From assembly GCA_030840885.1 (NCBI GenBank), contig JAVEDQ010000199.1:1-5411 (forward strand): a stretch of 5,411 bases of DNA, given 5' to 3'. Source of the DNA: Frankiaceae bacterium (GTDB lineage Bacteria > Actinomycetota > Actinomycetes > Frankiales > Frankiaceae). This document shows, in pieces, positions 1 through 4,665 of this stretch (the stretch's first letter is position 1; every line of letters starts with the position of its first letter). Below the pieces are notes generated by a model, which saw nothing but the letters and a program-made list of their open reading frames with translations, did not search any database and was not told the origin of the DNA. A program made the translations under genes and the position numbers.

Positions 1-3
1 GAC

Positions 4-471
4 ATGCGCGTGCACCTCGGCTCCGACCATGCCGGCTTCGAGTTGAAGGCGGCGGTGACGCAGCGGCTGCGCGAACTCGGCCACGAGCCCGTCGACCACG
101 GGCCCGAGGTCTACGACGGCGAGGACGACTACCCGCCGTTCGTCCTGAGTGCGGCCGCAGCTGTGGTGGCCGACCCCGGGAGCCTCGGAGTCGTCATCGG
201 CGGCTCCGGCAACGGCGAGGCCATCGCCGCCAACAAGGTCGTCGGGGTGCGCGCCGCACTGGCCTGGACCGACGACACCGCCAAGCTCGGCCGCGAGCAC
301 AACGACGCCAACGTCATCGCCCTGGGCGCGCGGCAGTACCCCACCGCGGACGCGCTGCGCTTCGTCGAGCTGTTCGTCGCGACACCGTTCAGCGAGGGCG
401 AACGTCACCGCCGTCGCATCGCCATGCTGAGTGATTACGAGCGCTCGGGGGAGATTCCCTCCGCAGGCTGA
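4..471 (+). CDS. rpiB: Ribose-5-phosphate isomerase B (RpiB/LacAB family)
   Basis: Interconverts ribose 5-phosphate and ribulose 5-phosphate in the non-oxidative pentose phosphate pathway, in the cytosol. The 155 residues are the usual length for the family. The N-terminus has the phosphosugar-binding start LGSDHAGFELK (D8, H9). The centre has GGSGNGEAIAANK (about 66-78), followed by REHNDANVIALGAR (97-110) with H99 and R110 as expected substrate-contacting residues. The residue used as catalytic Cys in E. coli RpiB is Ser68 here. In the mycobacterial enzymes, which share this Ser, a nearby Glu takes over, and E72 is the matching residue. Basic R136-R138 near the C-terminus fits the phosphate site. 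The ATG at 4 gives the normal family N-terminus, but only three bases precede it, so its ribosome binding site and any promoter are outside the window. The DNA glycosylase gene follows after 51 bases on the same strand and is probably co-transcribed. The family assignment is close to certain. Confidence 0.96.
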   Translation: MRVHLGSDHAGFELKAAVTQRLRELGHEPVDHGPEVYDGEDDYPPFVLSAAAAVVADPGSLGVVIGGSGNGEAIAANKVVGVRAALAWTDDTAKLGREHNDANVIALGARQYPTADALRFVELFVATPFSEGERHRRRIAMLSDYERSGEIPSAG

Positions 472-522
472 GGCAGCCTGGTCGCGGCCTCGCGCCGACA
501 GCACGAGAGGAGACCCCGGCGC

Positions 523-1323
523 ATGCCCGAGGGCCACACGATCCACCGACTCGCGCGCGACCAGACGAAGGTGCTCGTCGGGCGTTCGGTGAGCGCGTCG
601 AGCCCGCAGGGCCGTTTCGCCGACGGGGCCCGGATGCTCGACGGCCGGGTGCTGACCCGCATCAAGCCCTACGGCAAGCACCTGTTCTACGTCTTCGACG
701 GGCTCTCCGAGCAGCTGCACGTGCACCTCGGGCTCTACGGCAAGTTCCGCGAGGGGCCGCTGCCGGCGCCGGAGCCCCGTGGGGCGCTCCGGCTGCGCCT
801 GCGCACCGACGAGATCTACGCCGACCTCCGCGGTCCGACGGCGTGCGAGCTGCTGACCGGTCCCGAGGTGCGGGCGGTCCTCGACCGGCTCGGCCCCGAC
901 CCGCTCCGCGCGGGGGAGGACGGCGAGGCGGCGTGGGCTCGCCTGTCCCGGAGCCGCATGGCGATCGGTGCGCTGCTCATGGACCAGACCGTCATCGCCG
1001 GCATCGGCAACGTCTACCGTGCCGAGTTGCTCTTCCGCGCGGGCATCTCACCCTTCCGGCCGGGTCGCGAGATCACCCGCGCCGAGTGGGACGGGATGTG
1101 GGTCGACCTGCAGGTGATCATCAGGGCCGGTGCCCGGGCGGGCCGTATCGTGACCACGCGACCGGAGGACCGCAGCCGCCGCACCGGTCGCGTGACCGCC
1201 GAGGACGCGTACTACGTCTACCGACGCCACGACCTGCCGTGCCGGCTGTGCGGGACGCCGATCCGTACCGAGGTCATGGTGGGGCGCAACCTGTTCTGGT
1301 GCCCCGTCGACCAGGGGCGCTGA
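523..1323 (+). CDS. Fpg/Nei-family DNA glycosylase/AP lyase, Nei1 (Rv2464c) type, with incomplete zinc finger
   Basis: Base-excision repair enzyme that removes oxidised bases and cleaves the resulting abasic site. The 266 residues show the full family plan. The start is MPEGHTIHRLA, with the catalytic Pro2 (N-terminal after Met removal) and Glu3. The beta-clamp lysine is K52 in KPYGKHLF. The helix-two-turn-helix contains MDQTVIAGIGNVYRAELLFR (about 153-172). The C-terminal zinc finger begins C240-RL-C243 and continues through the DNA-contacting R255 in GRNLFW to C260. The fourth ligand is odd: the expected C-x2-C end reads C260-P-V-D263 before the stop, so a cysteine is replaced by aspartate. 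From memory, M. tuberculosis Rv2464c has CPVC here. The ATG is preceded by AGAGGAGA (506-513), about 10 bases upstream. The position next to rpiB matches the mycobacterial order Rv2465c-Rv2464c. Whether activity is retained cannot be told, since Asp can also bind zinc. Confidence 0.94.
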   Translation: MPEGHTIHRLARDQTKVLVGRSVSASSPQGRFADGARMLDGRVLTRIKPYGKHLFYVFDGLSEQLHVHLGLYGKFREGPLPAPEPRGALRLRLRTDEIYADLRGPTACELLTGPEVRAVLDRLGPDPLRAGEDGEAAWARLSRSRMAIGALLMDQTVIAGIGNVYRAELLFRAGISPFRPGREITRAEWDGMWVDLQVIIRAGARAGRIVTTRPEDRSRRTGRVTAEDAYYVYRRHDLPCRLCGTPIRTEVMVGRNLFWCPVDQGR

Positions 1324-1348
1324 CGCGGGCGCCACCGCGCTACCGCGG

Positions 1349-1363
1349 CGCTGATCGTCAGCG
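1349..1363. terminator. Small perfect hairpin between convergent genes, possible bidirectional terminator
   Basis: CGCTGA-TCG-TCAGCG is a perfect 6-bp inverted repeat with a 3-base loop. It lies 25 bases after the glycosylase stop and 2 bases after the stop of the opposing minus-strand gene. No run of T follows on either strand, so this is not a canonical intrinsic terminator. Its position at the meeting point of two transcripts is the main argument. An overlapping, weaker GCGCC/GGCGC pair (from about 1329 to 1351) could compete with it. Confidence 0.35.
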
Positions 1364-1365
1364 GG

Positions 1366-2403
1366 TCAGGCGACGTTCGCGGAAGGGGCCGCGTCGTACG
1401 ACACCAGTTCGAACCCGGGGAAGACCTGCGGTTGCGGCGCGTGGCAGGTCAACCGGTGCGGTGTGTTACCGGGCGTGCGGCGGACGACGACGGCGAGGGT
1501 CCCGTCCGGTCCCCGCAGGCGGATCTGCCATTCGTCGCGCGCGAGCTGCTCCTCACCGAGCGGTCGCAGGTCGTCGAAGCCGTCGAGCAGAGGTCTGTCG
1601 AGCGAAGCCCCGTCGGCGGAGCCGACGAGTTCCGCCCGGGCGAAGTGTTGCGCGGCCTGCATGGGCAGCGAGAAGCTGCTGCGGCCGCGGAGCAGGTTCA
1701 CGGGGATCCGCCGGGCGGCGACGGCGTCGACGACCTCCGACGCGCGGCCCGGGATGACCCGTCCGAGGTAGAGCCCCTGCGGCAGGACGACCACGTTGGC
1801 ACCGAACCGGTCACCGCCGACGTGGCTCGACTCCCACGTCCGCTCGGGGACGAGGCCGCACATGGCGCTCGCCACCGGCCGGCCGAACAACGCACAGCAC
1901 GGGTCGTGCCGACCGTGGGTGCAGACGAGGTAGAGCGGCTCGGTCTCGGTCCGCCACTCCGGGTCGGATGCCGGTAGGCGCAGCGAAGGCAGCTCCGCGA
2001 CGTCGTCGAACCACCGGCTCATCAACCACTCGCGCCCGGCCCGGGACTCAGCCAGGAAGACCGTCACCCCGCTCTGCTCCGCCTCCGAGGACGACGGCCG
2101 CCGGATCAGCAGCAGGCGGGCACGGAACTCCCGCGCGAGCCGGCTGACGGCTGCGAAGGCGGCCGGGTCCATCCGGCCGGCGGGTACCGACTCAGGTCCC
2201 CACGGGCCGGTCTGTTCGACGAGCAGCCAGCGGTCCACCCGGCTCGCGGTGGCGAACATCGGCTCCGCGCGCCCGGCCGAGGCCGTCGTGCACCGGAACG
2301 GACCCGCGCTCGGCTCGTCCGCCACGTCGTCTGCCGGGTCGACATGCACCGGGGGATCGACAGGCGGAGCGGCCGGGGCGCCGCTCGTCGCGGGACTTGT
2401 CAT
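1366..2403 (-). CDS. Sucrase/ferredoxin-like protein, thioredoxin-fold [2Fe-2S] protein (Suc_Fer-like family)
   Basis: Probable iron-sulfur redox protein of 345 residues, cytosolic (no signal peptide or membrane segment seen). Family marks in order: an N-terminal C38 region leading to RVDRWLLVEQTGPWG (55-69), the cluster motif CTHGRHDPCC (161-170), then WESSHVGGDRFGANVVVLPQ (190-209) and GLYLGRV. In the related yeast proteins Apd1/Aim32 the cluster is bound by two Cys (C-x8-C) and two His (HxGGH). Here C161 and C170 fit the first pair and H194 the third ligand, but the fourth position is D198. The first 35 residues are Pro/Ala/Asp-rich and probably disordered. The ATG at 2403 is 11 bases after the stop of the upstream cupin gene, with only a weak GGGAAG just before it, so translational coupling is likely. 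The open frame continues far upstream (to 3681) in a shadow of the cupin gene, so a start there is wrong. The tight spacing suggests it may pass electrons to the cupin oxygenase or keep its iron reduced; this is inference. Confidence 0.87.
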   Translation of the reverse strand: MTSPATSGAPAAPPVDPPVHVDPADDVADEPSAGPFRCTTASAGRAEPMFATASRVDRWLLVEQTGPWGPESVPAGRMDPAAFAAVSRLAREFRARLLLIRRPSSSEAEQSGVTVFLAESRAGREWLMSRWFDDVAELPSLRLPASDPEWRTETEPLYLVCTHGRHDPCCALFGRPVASAMCGLVPERTWESSHVGGDRFGANVVVLPQGLYLGRVIPGRASEVVDAVAARRIPVNLLRGRSSFSLPMQAAQHFARAELVGSADGASLDRPLLDGFDDLRPLGEEQLARDEWQIRLRGPDGTLAVVVRRTPGNTPHRLTCHAPQPQVFPGFELVSYDAAPSANVA

Positions 2404-2414
2404 CGCTTCCCAGG

Positions 2415-3746
2415 CTAGCGCCGGTACCGACCGGACGGATCGGGACTGCTCGTGACCAGCACCCCTTCTCGGACCAGGCGGCGGGCGAGCACCAGCGCGT
2501 CGTCGACGGACAGCGACCCGTCCGAGGCCTCGGCGATGGCGCCGACCTCGAGGGGCCCGGTCGACAGGACGTGCCGTAGGACGGGCGCGACGAAGCCAGG
2601 GAAGCGGACGCTGCGTGAGCTCGACGTCAGCGTGACGGTGTCGCTGGCGTCGCTGGCGTCGCTGTCGTCGTCGCCGCCGTTCCCGACCTCGAGGTCCCAG
2701 CGGACGCCGACCCGCGGGCGGACGACCGTCGACTTGTCCAGCGCGGCGATGCCGTCGGTGCTGGCGAGCAGACGACGCGGTTCGGCGGGTACCGCGTTGT
2801 CCAGCCGGCCCGAGAGGGCGCCGAGGGCGTCGGCCGGGTCGACGGAGGAGAACCAGTCGGCAGCGCGACGCAGCAGATCGGGCAGGACCTCGGTGGTCAA
2901 CCGCTCGCGGTCGCCCGCGACGCCGAGCGGCAGCGCCGTGCGGAAGCCCTCGACGTCGCCGGCGAGGGTGAGCACCTCGCGCAGGACGTCGAACTCGGTG
3001 GTGGCGAGCACCCCGACGGTCAGGTGGATCGAGCGGTCGTCGTTGGTCTCCGCCGAGTGCACGTAGCCGCGCGGCAGGTAGAGGGCGTCGCCTGGTTCGA
3101 GTACCACCGACATCACCGGCTCGGCGCCCTCGGGAACCAGCGGGCGGGTCTTCGCGAGGTCGGAGGACGGCTGGCTGTTGAGCGGCAGCACCATCGCCGG
3201 CGCGAAGATGTGCCAGAGCTTGCTGCCGTCGATCTGCAGCACGAACACGTCGTGGGTGTCGTGGTGGGGATCGAAGCCGCGGTTGCCCGGCGGTGTGATG
3301 TAGGCGTTGGCCTGGGTTGCATGGCCGAGGTCGTGGGCGAGCTCGCGGCAGAAGCGGACCACCGGCGGATGGATCCGGTGCAGCGACTGCAGCACCAGCG
3401 TCGCGCCCTCGTCGTAGCGGTCGCGCGCCCGGTCGGCGTCGATGAGGTCGGAGATCCGGCGTGAGCCCGCAGTCGCGTAGCGGGTCGGTCCGCTCTGGAT
3501 CGCGCCTTCGCGCACCATCCGGAAGAACGGCATCCGGAGCCCGCGGTCGGCGACGAGGTCGTCGACGTCGTCGGGGCTGAGCAGGTCGAGGAAGTCGGAC
3601 GGCAGGTCTGCGGCCCGGCTCAACAGCGGACGCTGCGACCAGTGGTCCTGCGCGAACTGCTCGGTCGTGCCGGTGATGCAACGCCGCAACGCGGGGGTCT
3701 CGGACGAGACCCCCGCGTCGACGTTGCCGTTCTCGATGAGCGGCAT
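2415..3746 (-). CDS. JmjC-type cupin, 2-oxoglutarate/Fe(II) oxygenase of the ribosomal-oxygenase (YcfD/NO66-like) class
   Basis: Predicted protein/peptide hydroxylase of 443 residues. Relatives such as E. coli YcfD and human NO66/MINA hydroxylate Arg or His in ribosomal proteins using 2-oxoglutarate, O2 and Fe(II). The N-terminal part (about 20-45) has the family pattern of a short lead into FAQDHWSQRPLL. The JmjC core carries the iron ligands H161-x-D163 in DPHHDTHDVFVLQ and H230 in LPRGYVHSAE. K176 in GSKLWHIF is a plausible 2-oxoglutarate contact, and SIHLTVG (239-245) is also family-typical. A helical dimerisation-like part follows, then an acidic linker DDDSDASDASD (359-369), and a winged-helix-like C-terminus (about 380-435). 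The ATG at 3746 lacks a good Shine-Dalgarno sequence. A TTG at 3689, directly after a strong hairpin, is an alternative start giving 424 residues and loses no recognised motif. It is in the same frame as the upstream repeat gene and 24 bases after its stop. Its natural substrate is unknown; the neighbouring Asp-rich repeat peptide is the obvious candidate. Confidence 0.9.
   Translation of the reverse strand: MPLIENGNVDAGVSSETPALRRCITGTTEQFAQDHWSQRPLLSRAADLPSDFLDLLSPDDVDDLVADRGLRMPFFRMVREGAIQSGPTRYATAGSRRISDLIDADRARDRYDEGATLVLQSLHRIHPPVVRFCRELAHDLGHATQANAYITPPGNRGFDPHHDTHDVFVLQIDGSKLWHIFAPAMVLPLNSQPSSDLAKTRPLVPEGAEPVMSVVLEPGDALYLPRGYVHSAETNDDRSIHLTVGVLATTEFDVLREVLTLAGDVEGFRTALPLGVAGDRERLTTEVLPDLLRRAADWFSSVDPADALGALSGRLDNAVPAEPRRLLASTDGIAALDKSTVVRPRVGVRWDLEVGNGGDDDSDASDASDTVTLTSSSRSVRFPGFVAPVLRHVLSTGPLEVGAIAEASDGSLSVDDALVLARRLVREGVLVTSSPDPSGRYRR
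2637..2672 (-). repeat. Short 9-base tandem repeat coding for the Asp/Ser linker in the cupin
   Basis: On the plus strand the unit TCGCTGGCG is repeated at 2641 and 2650 and then degenerates into TCGCTGTCG TCG TCG. It encodes D359-T370 of the cupin, an acidic DDDSDASDASD stretch between the oxygenase core and the C-terminal winged-helix-like domain. It is probably a flexible linker whose length can change by slippage. Confidence 0.6.
3689..3718. promoter_or_regulatory. Perfect 13-bp hairpin between the repeat-peptide gene and the cupin body
   Basis: Arms at 3689-3701 and 3706-3718 (core GCGGGGGTCTC/GAGACCCCCGC) are perfectly complementary around a 4-base loop GGAC. In the minus-strand transcript it begins 52 bases after the stop of the repeat-peptide gene. 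It falls inside the first 20 codons of the cupin if the ATG at 3746 is used, or ends exactly at the alternative TTG start at 3689. There is no T-run after it, so a plain intrinsic terminator is unlikely. More likely roles are partial attenuation, 3'-end protection of the repeat-gene message, or control of cupin translation, any of which would lower enzyme relative to peptide. The structure is certain as sequence; its role is inferred. Confidence 0.6.
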
Positions 3747-3770
3747 CTGGAGCGAACTACCCCGGTGCGG

Positions 3771-4082
3771 TCAGCTGCTCGAGTCCGACCCGGCCGGGTC
3801 GGTACCGCGGGGGTCGGCCTGCGTCGAGTCGCTGTCGCCCTGGTCGGCGTCGCCGCCGCCGGTGCTGTCGGTGCCTGCCGGGTCGCTGCCCTGGGGGTCG
3901 GCCTGCGTCGAGTCGCTGTCGCCCTGGTCGGCGTCGCCGCCGGCCTGGTCGGAACCGGCCGGGTCGGTGCCCTGGGGGTCGACCTGCGTGCTGTCGCTGT
4001 CACCTTGGTCGGCATCGCCGCCGGCCTCGTCGACGGTGTTGGTCAGGTGGGTGGTGACAATGTCTTCGTCGCGCAAAGTCAT
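3771..4082 (-). CDS. Asp-rich tandem-repeat small protein; candidate precursor peptide
   Basis: I do not recognise a named family for this 103-residue protein. It has a 20-residue N-terminal segment (MTLRDEDIVTTHLTNTVDEA) and three near-identical repeats of 27, 28 and 28 residues (21-47, 48-75, 76-103), each starting GGDADQGDSDSTQ and ending with a DPxG-x-DPAG-x-D pattern. It has 24 Asp, no Cys, no Lys, no aromatic residues, and only two Arg (R4, R92) and one His (H12). No signal peptide or membrane segment is seen. The ATG at 4082 has a strong GAGGAG five bases upstream. Third codon positions are mostly G or C, and repeat copies differ at silent sites, which supports real coding. The layout (charged leader, repetitive core, oxygenase next door) resembles a ribosomally made precursor with several cores. 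Alternatives are a Ca2+/metal-binding acidic protein (the DADQGD motif is like DxDxDG calcium loops) or a disordered protective protein. The CDS is well supported; the role is not. Confidence 0.8.
   Translation of the reverse strand: MTLRDEDIVTTHLTNTVDEAGGDADQGDSDSTQVDPQGTDPAGSDQAGGDADQGDSDSTQADPQGSDPAGTDSTGGGDADQGDSDSTQADPRGTDPAGSDSSS
3774..4022 (-). repeat. Three in-frame tandem repeats (81/84/84 bases) in the Asp-rich gene
   Basis: Copies are at 3942-4022, 3858-3941 and 3774-3857 (transcription order 1 to 3). Copies 2 and 3 share an identical 50-base block (3893-3942 and 3809-3858, offset 84). Copy 1 differs from them at several silent sites, including one Ser written AGC instead of TCG, while the peptide stays the same apart from Val for Ala. 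This indicates a recent duplication of copies 2/3 and older divergence of copy 1 under selection for the amino acids. Confidence 0.92.
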
Positions 4083-4087
4083 ACAGA

Positions 4088-4093
4088 CTCCTC
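4088..4093 (-). promoter_or_regulatory. Strong ribosome binding site of the Asp-rich repeat gene
   Basis: GAGGAG in the minus strand lies 5 bases before the ATG at 4082. It fixes the start and is clearly better than the site before the following cupin gene, which predicts more peptide than enzyme. Confidence 0.75.
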
Positions 4094-4181
4094 GTCGGAT
4101 GAGATCCCGGTCAGGGTGGCCTCATCCTCCTGCCCGACGGCACTGGTTTGTCACCCGGCTGAGCAAGCTCGTGCTTCCCGC

Positions 4182-4197
4182 CACCGGCGCCGCGGTG
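4182..4197. terminator. Weak hairpin just after the 88-residue gene
   Basis: CACCG-GCGCCG-CGGTG forms a 5-bp stem beginning 3 bases after the stop of the 88-residue gene on the minus strand. It is within the 117-base gap (4083-4199) before the repeat gene. There is no T-run and GC-rich DNA forms such stems by chance, so it is only a possible attenuator. No convincing gene is seen in this gap: the only short frames (for example a GTG at 4154 giving 10 residues) lack support. Confidence 0.25.
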
Positions 4198-4199
4198 AA

Positions 4200-4466
4200 C
4201 TACGGCTTGTAGCCGATCAGCCAGTCGAGCGACGAGGGCTCGCCGATCAACTCGGCCCGCCGTTCGTCGAGCTCGTCCTCGGAGGAGGCGAGGTCGAGCA
4301 GCAGGGTCAGCGGCACCCGGGCGCTCAGCAACCGCCAGCAGGAGATGTCGAGCAGCGAGGCCGGCACGTCGAGCGGGGGGAGCGAGGCGGCGTCGAGGCC
4401 GTCCTCGCCGAGGGGGGTGTCGAGTACCGCAGCGACCCGAGTGAGGGTGCTTCCTGAGATGGTCAT
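4200..4466 (-). CDS. Hypothetical 88-residue protein at the head of the cupin gene group
   Basis: I do not recognise this family. It has a good ribosome binding site (GGAGG at 4474-4478, 7 bases before the ATG), actinobacterial codon use, and a stop at 4200. The sequence shows an N-terminal Ser/Thr-rich start, a Leu/Asp/Pro stretch (about 15-40: LDTPLGEDGLDAASLPPLDVP), a single Cys in DISCWRLLSAR (40-50), a hydrophobic VPLTLLLDLA (51-60), a charged helix-like EDELDERRAELIGE (63-76), and the C-terminus SSLDWLIGYKP. The hydrophobic stretch is short and carries Asp, so a membrane segment is unlikely. It is first in the minus-strand group, separated by 117 bases from the Asp-rich repeat gene. Possible roles are a peptide-binding partner, a second small precursor, or a small regulator. 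None of these is shown by the sequence. Confidence 0.7.
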   Translation of the reverse strand: MTISGSTLTRVAAVLDTPLGEDGLDAASLPPLDVPASLLDISCWRLLSARVPLTLLLDLASSEDELDERRAELIGEPSSLDWLIGYKP

Positions 4467-4626
4467 TTCCGGTCCTCCGTCTGCACTAGTAGCTAGTTGC
4501 TGATAGTCACTTCGGGCCAGGAGCGAGGTGACTTGAGGGGGCAGCTCGAAGCTCTTCGGCGTGACCCGAATGAAGATCAGTCAGTTATGCATTGTTGGCC
4601 ATGTGACCGGGAACACGTTCCGTGAC

Positions 4627-4644
4627 GACACCGCTAGTGGTGTC
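4627..4644. promoter_or_regulatory. Symmetric CTAG-centred 18-mer, candidate operator
   Basis: GACACC-G-CTAG-T-GGTGTC has 6-bp arms and a palindromic CTAG centre, with one non-symmetric pair (G/T). It lies 22 bases before the transporter ATG and just upstream of its ribosome binding site, a typical position for a dimeric repressor site. CTAG is rare in GC-rich genomes, and three occur in this gap (4486, 4493, 4634). No regulator gene is in the window. Confidence 0.45.
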
Positions 4645-4650
4645 CTCGAC

Positions 4651-4655
4651 GGAGG
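4651..4655 (+). promoter_or_regulatory. Ribosome binding site that fixes the transporter start
   Basis: GGAGG ends 10 bases before the ATG at 4666. It supports that start over the GTG at 4561 or the ATG at 4570 in the same frame, which have no such site and would put the operator-like 18-mer inside the coding region. Confidence 0.7.
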
Positions 4656-4665
4656 GACGTGGACC

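Larger units (their letters stand above)
4467..4665. promoter_or_regulatory. Divergent intergenic region with several inverted repeats
   Basis: This 199-base gap must hold the promoters of both the minus-strand gene group and the transporter. Visible elements are ACTAG-TAG-CTAGT (4485-4497); the spaced pair AGTCAC (4505-4510)/GTGACT (4528-4533); GGAAC-AC-GTTCC (4610-4621); and a CTAG-centred 18-mer at 4627-4644. Local A+T content is raised at 4578-4595 (CAGTTATGCATTG), where a plus-strand -10 element might lie with GTGACC at 4561 as a weak -35. I cannot define promoters with confidence. An open frame could start at the GTG at 4561 for the transporter, but the good ribosome binding site further down argues against it. 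Confidence 0.5.

Noticed and set aside
205..220. Ser in place of the catalytic Cys in RpiB (S68) as a possible inactive enzyme
   Set aside because: The mycobacterial RpiB enzymes share this Ser and use a Glu that is also present here (E72), so activity is expected.
843..1757. Plus-strand open frame of 304 residues across the glycosylase end and beyond
   Set aside because: It is an Arg/Pro-rich shadow frame typical of GC-rich DNA, overlapping two genes with clear family matches.
3364..3384. Inverted repeat CACCGG/CCGGTG inside the cupin gene
   Set aside because: A 6-bp arm pair with a 9-base loop in the middle of conserved coding sequence is expected by chance at this GC content.
1366..3681. 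A single 771-residue minus-strand open frame
   Set aside because: Only its last 345 residues are real (the Suc_Fer-like protein). The first 426 residues are an Arg/Pro-rich out-of-frame reading of the cupin gene.
3774..4022. CRISPR array
   Set aside because: The repeats are long, directly adjacent with no unique spacers, and keep a reading frame, so they are coding tandem repeats.
4124..4154. Tiny minus-strand frame from a GTG at 4154 (10 residues)
   Set aside because: Too short, with no clear ribosome binding site and no repeat or leader-peptide features.
3642..4457. Long plus-strand open frames (271 and 181 residues) opposite the repeat and 88-residue genes
   Set aside because: They are Arg/Val/Gly- or Ser/Pro-rich shadows of the minus-strand genes, with no recognisable domain. 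The minus-strand frames have good ribosome binding sites and synonymous variation between repeats.
4561..4665. N-terminal extension of the transporter from the GTG at 4561
   Set aside because: There is no ribosome binding site there, the encoded residues lack family similarity, and GGAGG at 4651 supports the ATG at 4666.
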